NCBI GenBank assembly: GCA_033439295.1
Contig: JAVTLE010000021.1
Location: 186,009 to 250,008 of the forward strand
Length of the DNA stretch: 64,000 nucleotides
Reading direction: 5' to 3'
DNA from: Deuterostichococcus epilithicus
Taxonomy: Eukaryota; Chlorophyta; Trebouxiophyceae; Prasiolales; Stichococcaceae
The position numbers and the translations under genes are program-made. The notes under the pieces are model-generated. The model was given only the letters and a program-made list of their open reading frames with translations. It ran no database searches and was not told the DNA's origin. This document shows, in pieces, positions 1 to 10,800 of this stretch. Position 1 is the first letter of the stretch. Each line of letters begins with the position of its first letter.

Positions 1-818
1 GCTTCGACGAGCAGGACTGACGCGCCTGCTGGGAGCTCGTGTGCGTTCTCCCCATGGGACACAACGAAGATGGAAGCACGGCTGCACCGTCAACCAGTAC
101 CGCGGCTGCATGGCTGGCCTCTGGCTGCGGTGTGCAGATCTGCTGATCATGCGGCAGGCCGCTCCAGATCAGCTGTCGCCACACCCCCACCTTATTAGGC
201 TGGAGTGCGTGGCAGTTCGTCGAACGGGACCGCACCTGTACATCGTGATGTTTCAGCCCCCCAGCGCCTGTTGAATCTCGCCGCATGGCGCACCTTTGAA
301 CTCTCACGTGTCCTGACTTCTCGAACGTCGAGGCGCACAGCTTTCGCAGCGGCGGCAGCCTGTACCGGCCCGCATGGGTTGCGCAGCCGCCTTCCCTGTT
401 CTGTCTTGCCGCCTGGGCGGCGGTTGCTGCTGTTGCACCCACCTGGAACATCGCTTCGCGTGGCAGCTTCGGCTGTCTCGCCAGATGATTTGACCGCCTG
501 GAGCACCTGGCCAACCTACTCTGTCTTCATGTCTTGCGTGCAGCGTGCTCCAACATTGGAAAAAGCTCTCCCCCTGCCATCTCGGAGGGAACTGCAGACT
601 AAGACAGCTTCGGTTGCACTTCCCCAGGGATAAACACCATGTCGTACATTGAGAAATTTGTTATGGTCCTAGCTTCGCCCACCTTCGTAGCGCAGGCCGA
701 GATTGTCCCAGAATTGTCCCAGAATTGTCCCAGAAATTCTAATCATTTCACAACCATTCTTCCGCACATCCACTCTACAGCCTCCTCGTCTTCATATCGC
801 AACAGGCTCGACTCCAAC
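1..818. other. Upstream region of the first LEA-like gene; no gene recognised
   Basis: No reading frame here looks like protein: the open frames are short, Arg/Ser/Pro-rich in every frame and match no family I know. The stretch presumably holds the promoter and 5' UTR of the gene starting at 819. A short tandem repeat at about 709-737 is listed separately. Confidence 0.4.
709..737 (+). repeat. Three tandem copies of GA(A)TTGTCCCA upstream of LEA-like gene 1
   Basis: The element GATTGTCCCA / GAATTGTCCCA / GAATTGTCCCAGAA occurs head to tail about 85-110 bp before the ATG at 819. It sits in the proximal promoter or 5' UTR, so it could be a clustered factor-binding site. That is inference from position only. 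No equivalent array is obvious before the paralogue at 4663. Confidence 0.5.
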
Positions 819-2681
819 ATGGCCGGAATTAAGGTCCGTCTCCGTCCCCCTTTCTGATCTGGTACGTTGGCCTCGGGGTTGCGGCGGATATCGGGGGCCG
901 TATAGGCGTCTGAACCTTCATTTGGAAACATGGTTCTCGCTCCGCAGTGCAGTACGATGCTGACATCGTTGGCCGGCTGCCGCTGCCGTCAGCAGCATGC
1001 ACCTGCCGCAAGTCCGTTACGGCCTGGTCTCGACCGCGCTGACGGGCGTAGCCACTCGTGTGTTGTGCTCCATGTCTATGAGATTTTTATTTGATCCACT
1101 CGGGTTGCCTTTCTGCGCGTGGTTCTGCATTCAAGTTTGGTGGCCCGCCTTCGGGACGGCTTCCACAACAGCAGAATGCAACCCTGCGATTGCATGGAGC
1201 ACGATTAGTCGATCTCGATCGCATCTGAGACATAACTATAAGATGGGCAGCGCCGAGCTGTAGCACGCATGCCGGCGACCAGCGGGTCCTCTCTCAGTGC
1301 TCATTTCCGACCGAATGTCTTGCAACGTGAAATGTGTTTGCAGCCACGACAGCAAATTACTCTCTGCTTGTTTCTGCTGCATGAACTCTAAGCGTCACTG
1401 TGGCTGCTGTGCTGCAGGAGAAGATCAGCGCCACAATGGACAAGCTGACGCACAAGAGCCACACTGACCCCAACACCACCGGCACCCACGGCCACACCAC
1501 CGGCACCGGCTCCGGCCTGGGTACCTCCAGTGCCACCGGCACCGGCACTGGTTACGACAACGTGTCTGGCACCACTGGCACTGGCACCGGCACCGGCTAC
1601 GACAACGTGTCTGGCACCACTGGCACTGGCACCGGTGCCGGCTACGACAACGTGTCTAGCACCTCTGCCGGCGGCCTCGGCCAGACGACGACGTCCACCG
1701 GCGCAGGCCAGTACGGCACCACGGGCACCACTGGCGTGACTGGCGGTGCCTCCACCGGCCGCGGCGAGGTCAGTTACTTCATACAATTAAAGCTCATGTC
1801 TCTGTTCATCGCACTCCTGCTCATTATGTGCCTGTGACTGCGGCCCTCATCGCACCAAGCTTGTGCTGTTCCTGCGGTGTCACTCCTGCACATTGCTGCA
1901 TGTCACTAAGGGAGCGACACAGTCTGACAGCTACTACCCGCCCCTGACCACAGATCATTGACAGCGAGACCTTCACCAAGACGGAAGACCACGAGGTGCT
2001 CATCGAGAAGAAGCGCTACGAGCTGGAGCACAGGTGCTGCACCCTGTTTCCACGCAGCTGCTTCAAACTACATGCTTGCGACGCGGAGTTCCCACCGGCA
2101 GTTTAGCTATGCAACTTGCTGAACTTGTTGCACACATGCCCCTCCTGGTTGTCAGCGCCAGCATGCAGTGCTGCTTGCAAGTCGCGCTGTCCCGCGCTGT
2201 GTTGAGTTTCGAAACGGCCAAACTTCACTCCGTGTCCTCTGCCACCCTGCAGGCCGGTGCAGAAGCAGTACGTGGTGGAGACCAAGTTTGTGGGCGAGCA
2301 GCAGGTGCCCGGTGGTCCCACGGAGGTTGTTGGCAACGAGTCGCGCGAGGTTGACGAGCGCATCAAGCAGGCGCCCGCTGGCGACCGGTGAGGTCCCTTG
2401 ATAAACCGAGCCAGGTCGACGTGCCAATGCACTGTTTCACATGTACTTCCATCGCATTCACAGCCATACCATCGCATCATCGTCGTGCTTTCGTGCCTTT
2501 GTCGTGGCACCAGCTGAGCCTTTTGAGCTCTTTTCAAGTCGCCTGGCACTGTGTTTGCAGCACCGTGGTGGTGGAGAACGTCGACGTGCCCGCTGGCGAG
2601 CTGCGCAGCAGCAACACGACTGGCATGACTGGCACCGGCATGACTGGCACCGGCGCAACCGGCACTGGTAGCACATACTAG
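819..2681 (+). CDS. Gly/Thr-rich LEA-like protein, paralogue 1
   Basis: Five exons (819-833, 1418-1768, 1954-2033, 2253-2387, 2561-2681) join in phase to a 233-residue protein. The first coding exon has only five codons (MAGIK) and is followed by a 584-bp intron. I trust it because the paralogue at 4663 has the same arrangement (MSGLK). The order is: a short conserved head (KISATMDKLTHK, residues about 6-18); a low-complexity Gly/Thr region with the repeat GYDNVSGTTGTG (about 20-120); a charged conserved core (IIDSETFTKTEDHEVLIEKK, then RPVQKQYVVETKFVGEQ and EVDERIKQAPAGDR, about 123-196); and a Gly/Thr/Met tail. There is no signal peptide or membrane segment. The hydrophilic, disordered composition resembles late-embryogenesis-abundant or stress-protectant proteins. 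The core also faintly recalls bacterial YsnF/AvaK (DUF2382) repeats. I recognise no named family, so the function is inference. Confidence 0.75.
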
Positions 2682-4662
2682 AATGGTTCAAAGATTAACA
2701 GACGCACCAACAGTCGTGCCATTCCTTCAAGGACATCTGCAGGTGTTCTTCCAGCTTTTGCAAAAGTGATGATTCGCACTTGATTGTGGGGTATGCCACA
2801 TCCTCCTGTGATTTTTCTGGCTATCACTATTCTGGTGGTCTTGAGCAGCATTCGCCTGTCTGATTCGTCTCGGCAATGACTATACGTAATATTTGAAAGA
2901 TGTATGCTATCGACAAAGCAAACCACTCTACAAGCTTCAGTCAATCCTGATGTGCATCCCCTCAATCCGGTAGGAGCTGGTGAACGAGCTGTAGTGCTAT
3001 CAGCAGGCTGACTGGTTGCAGTCGAGGTCCACATCCACATGGCTCCGACTCGCTGCAGCTGGGTGCCACAGCCGCAATGGCGGCAGCGTCTGCGGCCGCA
3101 CAGGATGCAACCGTCGACAGGCGTGCATTATAGCGCTGTGGGCATTGCGTCCCTCGACAGCGTATTTCTCGCCAGCGTCTTCTGGCATGTGCGCCACTGC
3201 ATGGGGAGTGCAGCTGGACTGGAGTCTGGTAAGACCACACCAACCTGGGCAGCGGCTGTGTTTGTAGCATTCGGTGGCAACACGACAGCGGCGTTCGCGC
3301 CAGCGTCTCCAAAGCTGGCATGTGCGCCACTGCATGGGGAGTGGCGCTGAGAAGTGCAGCTGAACTGGAGTCTGATAAGACGACACCAACCTGGACAGCG
3401 GCTGCGTTTGTAGCATTCGGTGGCAACACAGTCGAGCTTCGTGCATCATGCAAAGTCGCTGGTCATGATCTGCATGCGCTGAGTTATATAGTTTGCTAGC
3501 CAGAGGCTGTCGCTGGACCAGGGCGCAGGTCACTGTGTACATCGCATGCAATGTGTCATAAGTCGACACTGGCATAATTCCTCAGCACTACACAATTTCA
3601 GTGCTTAGGAGTGTAGTCGGTTTTCCAGCTGCCCATGCACAGATTGAGCACGCAGCAGGCTTCCGGGTGGGCGATACCTCCACCTATCGAGTCGCTGCAT
3701 GTCACCAGATCGCGATAACATGCAGATCAAGCAGCAGCTGCCTGCAACAGGCCGCTCCGATCTTGCGGCAGCCTCGTGAGACTACGCTGCACCTGCGGCC
3801 AGCAGTTGCTGCGGGGTCTAGCATGCAGGGCAAATTCACCTCAGGGGTTGATCCTTTTAAAAGGAGTGCGCTGAGGGTGCGTGACGCGGCACAGTTGCCA
3901 GATGCAGGTTGCTCAAGCATGCACTGCTGCTAGCAGCCTAGGCTGGTACCGCGGACGCTGGCGCCATAGCTGACTTACACAGCGACTGAAATGGCATGCA
4001 TGTCGGACTGCAAAGCTGCGCAAGCATGAGCTAGCAATATTCTGCGTGGTCACTGCTGCTACGTGGTACGGTGGTACAATATATGTGGCCTGCTGCTGGA
4101 AGTATTTGCAGCATCTCGGGCTGCTGTGGCGGCTGCGGCAGGAAACCAGCTGGCACCCTGCAAACGGCCGTGACAAATCCCAGCAGTACCTTCAGCCGGT
4201 CCACTCGTGCCACGTAAAACGCCAACGCAACGATGTATGTGCGCCGCTGCTTGCCCGTGGCGGGTGGCGCCACCCGCATGAATGCTGCCCTCCTCCAACG
4301 AAGACTGTGAGCTTGACATAGTCCGCCTGCTGGCACCTCGGCTACCCTCGCCGTGGCCACCCGGGGGCAGGCGGTGAGGCTTCCTGCCAATGGCTGTTCG
4401 TTGTTCCTGTAATATAAGGTCATGGGTAACAAACTAGGTCGTCGCCCAATTATCGACCCTGTACAGCTCATGGGGCCGCGGCGACATGCAGATGCCTGGC
4501 AGCTGCAGCTTGGATCTCGGCTCGGCTAGTAGCGACATCCCCACAAATTCGTCCCACGAGGTCATTCTGTAAACTGCAACCTCCACTACTCTCCTCAGCG
4601 GTGTCCATTTCCAATCAACCGTACACAGCTCCGCGTCCTTCAACCGCAACAACTCGATCACC
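2682..4662. other. Intergenic DNA between the two LEA-like paralogues
   Basis: About 2 kb with no convincing gene on either strand. It contains a tandem duplication of about 128 bp (3171-3440, listed separately). The last 100 bp before 4663 include a CCAAT motif (CCAATCAACC near 4612) and probably the 5' UTR of paralogue 2. Confidence 0.4.
3171..3440. repeat. Intergenic tandem duplication, unit about 128 bp
   Basis: Copy 1 begins at 3171 (GCCAGCGTCT...CTGGCATGTGCGCC) and copy 2 at about 3299. Both end near GTAGCATTCGGTGGCAACAC (3266-3292 and about 3411-3438). The copies differ by scattered substitutions and a roughly 10-bp insertion (GGCGCTGAGA) in copy 2. Nothing suggests coding. The unit size matches the exon-edge duplications elsewhere in the window. 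Confidence 0.75.
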
Positions 4663-6859
4663 ATGTCGGGCCTCAAGGTGGAGAAAAACTTTTGCGCTGG
4701 GCAGCTCTTTCCATTACATTGCGCTTGTTATGACAGGGGTGCCTCGGCTACAAGCCTCTATGTGTTTGGCCTGCTGCACATGCGTCAGCAGGAATCTTGG
4801 GTGACACCGCCTGACGTCTTGCGCTCTCCCTCCCCCGCGGCACGCGCTTTCGAAACGGGCTGGCGAACCGCGTCACACAGCGTGCAAAATTTATTTAGGA
4901 GCATTCTCAAACATCTGACAGTCTCATGAGTCGCGTGCGTCGGCCGCCTGGATCTATGTTTCGCAACACCCGTTGCTCGAGCCAGCCCCCCCTGGCAGCT
5001 ACCCGGTCGGACGCATCCACAGCCTGTCCGTCTCTGCAGCCAACTGAAGCGCCCGAACAAATGCAAAAAGTTGGTGGTCAGTCAAAGTGATACCTGCTGC
5101 GTGCGTTAGAGAAGTTGAGCAAACCCGCATACAGCCTGACAACATGTAGTGCAACACCTTATAGTGACGACAGCAATTGACGTACTGCTCCCTCCCTCCC
5201 CTGTGCAGGCCAAGATCAGCGCGACCGTCGACAAGCTGACGCACAAGTGCGTCTTGTCTTGATTTGTTTGTCTCGATGTTCATTGATTGACTTAGTGCAC
5301 AGAAACATGCATACCTGTTGGATGTCACCTGCAGCACAGCATCTGCAGCACTGCACAGGAGCAGTGCGCACACGGATGCCTTTGCTTGCATATCTTGCCT
5401 GCCGTTCAACAGCCGCCTGAGCAGACCTGATGCACCTCCTGTAGGAGCGGCACCACTGACAACACTGGCACCGGCACCGGCGTCGGCGGCCACCACACCG
5501 GCACCGGCCACACTGGCGACCTGAGCAAGACAGGCGACTACAACACCACCTCCGGCACCGGCGCTGGCTACGGCACAACCGGCGGTCTGGACACGACGAC
5601 CGGCGCCGGCTACGGCACCACTGGCGGCCAGGACACGACCACTGGCATGACTGGGACAACTGGCCACGCCGGCCACCACCACACCACCACCACCGGCACT
5701 GGCGAGGTGTGCGTCTGCTCTTCACACCCTACCGTCCATCCTGCCACACCTATGATGATAGCCGCATTGCAGTGCAGTCCAGAACACCACGGTCGCGACA
5801 CACGACTTTTAGACTCCCACATCCCACTAGTACTTCCACATGCCAGAATTCTTCCTACCTACGTTGATATAACTGGTTTGCTGCATACAGATCATCGACA
5901 GCGAGACCTTCACGAAGACGGAGGACCACGAGGTGCTCATCGAGAAGAAGCGCTACGAGCTGGAGCACCGGTGCGTTCTCATCATTGCACAGCTGCTGTC
6001 GGTCTTTGCAGCCAAGGCAACGCGACAGGGTGCTGCATGCATGGCAGTTGAGCGTACACAGGATGCCCTGCGACCTCGCTGCTGTGCTGCATTGCAGCAG
6101 GAACTGGAAACCTGCCAATTCCCCTCGGCCCCGAGTGCCGATATCCTCAAAATGAGTATCGATCTCGTTGAGCAACACCCTGACTTCTCTTCCTTTCCTT
6201 TTTGGAGCCCGGTGCAGAAGCAGTACGTGGTGGAGACTCGCTTCGTGGGCGAGCAGGCCGTTGCTGGCGCACCGACAGAGATCGTCGGCAATGAGACGCG
6301 TGAGGTTGATGAGCGCATCAAGCAGGCGCCGGCCGGTGACCGGTGAGGCCACTGCATCAAAAATGTTTGGTACATTGGTCCAATTGCAGTGTCTACATCG
6401 ACATTCCACAGGACGCCGAAACGACGGATTTGACGTTACACACCTTATGCCTGGATGCTGTTGCTCCTCCAGTACGTTGTTCACCTTTTTCCAATTTCTA
6501 CATGGGCTTAACGCCCAATTCCTTGCGTTTTCAGTACCGTGGTGGTGGAGAATGTGGACATTGGCGTCAGCGATAATGTGCGTGCTCCATACTTCCATTA
6601 TCTGCAGCTCGAAACTTCTGCTACCATCTGCATTTCGAAACTTCTGCGATTGGTCATGCAGCTGCTGTGTTGCGCCTTTGGACAGTGTGGTTTAGGCGAA
6701 GGTTGTAGCATTCCAGCTGCCTCCCTGTGTCACATGTGGTATGGTTTATGCTGACATGTGCTGACATGGACTTGATACCTTCAGGTGCGTGGTGCTACGA
6801 CAACTGGCACCACCGGCACTGGCTACGGCACCACCGGCACCACTGGCTCCACCTACTGA
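4663..6859 (+). CDS. Gly/Thr-rich LEA-like protein, paralogue 2
   Basis: Seven exons (4663-4677, 5209-5246, 5445-5706, 5891-5970, 6208-6342, 6535-6577, 6785-6859) join in phase to 215 residues. It follows paralogue 1 exon by exon: five-codon start MSGLK, head KISATVDKLTHK, a Gly/Thr/His-rich middle (GAGYGTTGG repeats, GHHHTTTTGTG), the charged core IIDSETFTKTEDHEVLIEKK plus PVQKQYVVETRFVGEQ, then TVVVENVDIG and a TTGTGYGTTG tail. Two introns are absent from paralogue 1: one inside the Lys codon of LTHK (5247-5444) and one after VSDN (6578-6784). The 80-bp and 135-bp core exons are identical in length in the two genes, whereas the low-complexity exon differs, as expected for a structured core with a drifting disordered linker. 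An AATAAA lies at about 6953. Function unknown; a stress protectant is possible. Confidence 0.75.
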
Positions 6860-7860
6860 AGCGTGAACTGGGCACAACAACCTGCGATCCTCTTGTGCGG
6901 CGGTTTACAGCAGAGCCAACACTCACGGCATAACTCTCTTATGGTTGGTCATAAATAAAGAACAGCTGCGATTCCAGCTTTGTTCATGTGATGCAACATC
7001 ACATGTCAGCCGAGACTTTGTCAAAGCTGCTGCACGGATGCTGCTCTGTCGGCATTACTCTCACTGTTTGTCGAGTGTGTTGAATCTAGCAACAACATAG
7101 TCCTGTCGTGTAAACATCTGTTTGTCCCACTCAATATCTGCACTGGTTTCTGTTCCTGTACACCTCAAGCAGTACCTGTGCATTGCGAATGCTACCAACG
7201 CAAGAACCATTCGATTGTTGCCCATTTGCCCTGAAAGCCCGCATAAACGAATGCCATCACTCTATTGCCGTCGCAGCGCTGCTGTTGCAGAAACGTCCCA
7301 GCATAACTGTCCAACTTCGACATTGATGATTGATGTGTGCACCGACGTTGTAGCAGCGTAGCAGATTCTTGGCCGTCAATCAAATATAATTTTCAGGGGG
7401 CCGTTAGATGCATAGCACACTGCCTTGTCCAGTACGCTACAGCTACAGCTCTCGCCTGTCGACACTGTCCCCTGCAGCCACCGTCTAGCGCACCTTGGAC
7501 ACTTCCTGTCAGCCTCACCCTCGAACCAAGTGCTTTTTTCTGTTGTGCATGCTGCTTGGCCGACCCCGCCTGAGTGCAGTCCACCCGCTCGCACTTTGGT
7601 TCTCGTTTCCTTAGTTGCGGGGACAGGAGCTCTCATCTCAGCACCGCCAGATGTACCGGCCTGGCCAAGGGACGCTACTCCATGCGCCTTCATACTGCAA
7701 TCCTCAACTCGGTGTGCCAAGAAAACTGCTCTCGCGGCCGGTTGCTAAGGCCTCAATACTAATTTAGCTCGCCACACGCATCTGCGGAGCTGTTTGCCTG
7801 CGCAGCGCCGGCCGCCATGCTGTGAAATCCAGCTTTTCAGCACATCAGCCATCTTCCGAA
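6860..7860. other. 3' UTR of LEA-like gene 2 and promoter of CWC22
   Basis: About 1 kb without a recognisable gene. A canonical AATAAA is at 6953-6958. Just before the CWC22 start is a minimal upstream ORF, ATG-CTG-TGA, at 7817-7825. It could reduce initiation at 7861 if it lies in the 5' leader. Confidence 0.4.
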
Positions 7861-10800
7861 ATGGTCCGCCGGGGCTCCGACTCTGACGAGTCCTCGTCTT
7901 CGGACGACGAGGGCAGACGCCCCGTTCCCGGGGGCCAGCCCCTGAGCCCAGCTCGCTCGGCGCCCAGAGTCGGCACAGCATCACCACCTCCTGACAGGTG
8001 CGTGACTTGGAGCTTGCTCTTGACACCTCGAGGCCGTGACGTGATGCTGCCAGTTCTTCACTCGCATTAGATGGTGCAGCTCGCGCGGATGGCCGCTTGC
8101 CCGCCAAGGTGCGCAGGAGTGCACTGCTGTAAACAGGCGCTGCTGACCCGCCATGGGGCGCGTTGCACAGGGACGACAGCAGGAAACGCGGCAGGGGCGA
8201 AGGGGCGGACGGGCGCCGGGAGTCGCGCCGCGACTCCGACAGCAGGCGTCGGCGCAGCAGCAGCCGCGACGGCGATCGACGCGGCAGAGGCCCCGGCGGC
8301 AGCCCCTTGCGGCATCGCGGCAGGCACGACAGCGGCAGTCCGCCGAGGAGGCGGCGCAGGGACGATAGTCCGCTTGCGCGGCGGGGCCGCAGGGATGAAG
8401 GCAGGCGGCCGGACGGCGAAGCGGAGCGCCCCGTCAAGGTGGTGTCCAGTGCTGGCTGTAACCTGCCTGCATTCCTTCTGTCTGCTGCTCGTTGAGGTTT
8501 CCGCAACAACTGGGCAGCCTCCTTTGGCTGGGCAGGCAGGCGCATGCAGGCAGCATCGCATTGCATCCTGCAAAGGCTACCTGTCCACGCTCCACGGCGC
8601 TGCATCCTGCGACAGGCCACATGGCTGCTCGGGAACGGATGCGGTGCGACTCATGCTCGCATGACGCCACTTGCTCTTCGACTGCCGCAGGATGGTGGCC
8701 CGGCAGCCAGAATCAATGACGCCGAGGCCGCCGCCGCAACGCCGGCCGCCGCCGCCGCGCCCGCTGCGGAGCGCGCGCCGAAGCCCGCGGGCCCTGCGGG
8801 CGGCGTGTACATCCCGCCATTCAAGCTGGCGCAGATGATGCGCGACGCAGAGGACAAGGAGGGCAAAGTGGGGCTCAATCCTTTCCTTGCGCCGTGGCAA
8901 CCTATCAAGCATGCTGACCAATCATTGTGACAGACCTGAAGCTGCCTGCGACCTGTGAAGCCGCCTGGCAGCCTGCGCATTGAGTGCGCAGTCTGGCTGC
9001 GAGCCCCGGCGAGGAGTCGACCTGCCTGGTCCGGTGATCGAACAGAGGCCTCGGCAAACGAGTCTGTGCCTTCCTGTAGTGCCTGTCCTCCGGAGCAAGC
9101 AGTTGTGCACTGCCTGGGTCCCAACAGCGCGCCTCTCCCACGCACAGGAGTTTCAGCGCATGACCTGGGACGCATTGCGCAAGTCCATCAACGGCCTGGT
9201 CAACAAAGTCAACATCACCAATATCAAGCAGATCCTGCCCGAGTTCTTCGGCGAGGTAATCCTTCAAGGGACCACACAAGTCGTTGTTGAAGGAGATGCC
9301 TGGCCGCCTCTGCTTTCGCCTCTGGGCATGGACGCCCTGTTCGCTTGCGCGTGCCTGCTGCCTCCAGCAATCGAGAAAGCTGTGCGGTTTGTCTCGTGCC
9401 GCCCTGACCTCCTTGTACACGCCCCCTCATCATGCACGGCAAAGGTGTGGCACATACGGAACTGGCTGCGCACATGACCGCAGAACCTGGTGCGCGGGCG
9501 GGGCCTGCTGTGCCGGTCGCTCATGAAGAGCCAGATGGCGAGTCCCACCTTCACGCCGACCTACGCGGCGCTCGTCGCGGTGCGCCCTTCTTCTGATGAC
9601 CTGCCCCAAGCGCCTCTGATGTTCCGTTGCGGCCTGTTGATTCCGTCCTGCAGCCCCGCGCGCGGCGTCTGCCGGAAACGACCGGGGCGGCAACCCGTCA
9701 GTGCGCCTGTGCTCGCATTTGCAGATGCAGGGGTCCTGTTGGGCAGCTTGGTTGTGCAAGGCTGTACAGGGCTGCCGATCAGTGATACACGCCGGCGCCG
9801 CGCCCCACGGGACCTGCTCTGACCCTGTCTGTGACGTCATCGACCCCGCCGCCGCCCATGCCTGCAGGTGCTCAACACCAAGTTCCCAGAGCTGGGGGAG
9901 CTGCTGCTGCACCGGCTGCTGAAGCAGTGGGTGCGTGCGTACACGCGCAATGACAAGCCCATCATCCTGGCCGTCTCCAAATTCATCGCGCACCTCACCA
10001 ACCAGCAGGTGCACGCTCCGTGATGCCATGCACCTGCTCAATGACGCGGCGCTTTTGGGTCGTGTCTCATCGTTGTTGGGACAACCGCGCCCGGCCGCCC
10101 AGCTGCGCTGCCAGCGGTCTCCTAAACCCTAACACACAGTGCAGGCAGCTGAGACACAGTGCAGGCAGCGGTGCCCACAAAGTACTTGCACTGCAGTGTC
10201 GAGGGAAACGCCTTCACAGGCGGCACCCACGCCTCGCTGCCGGTGCTGGTGCTTCGTGTGCCATGTGCCAGCACATGCAGCGCCAACCCCTGCACTTGGT
10301 CGGCGATGCTTGCGTCTGAAGCGCAAGCTGGGGCAGGAGCTGCTGGTGTTGGGGCTGCTGCTGGCGATGGTGGAGAAGCCTGGTGAGGGTGGGTTGTAAG
10401 GGTCGTCCCATCCAGCCTTTCAATGGGTTGAAGCCCCCTGCTCACAGGTGGTGCACGAGCTGCTGGTGCTGGAGCTGCTGCTGACGCTGCTGGAGAAGCC
10501 GTCCGACTCGTCCATCGAGGTCGCAGTGTCGCTGGCCAAGGAGACGGGCGCCTTCCTCCAAGACGTGGCGCCCGCGCCCGCCAACCAGTGCGCGCCCTCT
10601 CCTTTTAGGGTCTAGGGTTTGCATACCCAATCAATAGTGCGCCTTCAAGACGAAACCCCTCCTGCGGGATGTCGCCCGCGCCCATGCCCGCAAACCCCTG
10701 GTCCAGATAGATGCTTGGATCGCCCACGGGATCGCACACTACAGTAGCAAGGGCTGGAGGTCGGGGTGCAGGGGTAGAAACCATTGAAGAACTGGCAGGC

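Noticed and set aside
1418-1768. Collagen- or silk-like structural protein for the Gly/Thr repeats
   Set aside because: There is no Gly-X-Y periodicity, no signal peptide, and a charged conserved core follows. A disordered linker explains it better.
2962-3575. Minus-strand frames with repeated Ser/Gln-rich segments between the LEA-like genes
   Set aside because: The repetition comes from the underlying 128-bp DNA duplication. Neither copy has conserved protein features or splice context.
7745-8620. 291-codon minus-strand frame opposite CWC22 exons 1-2
   Set aside because: It is the antisense shadow of the Arg/Ser-rich CWC22 N-terminus; Pro/Leu/Ser composition and no motif.
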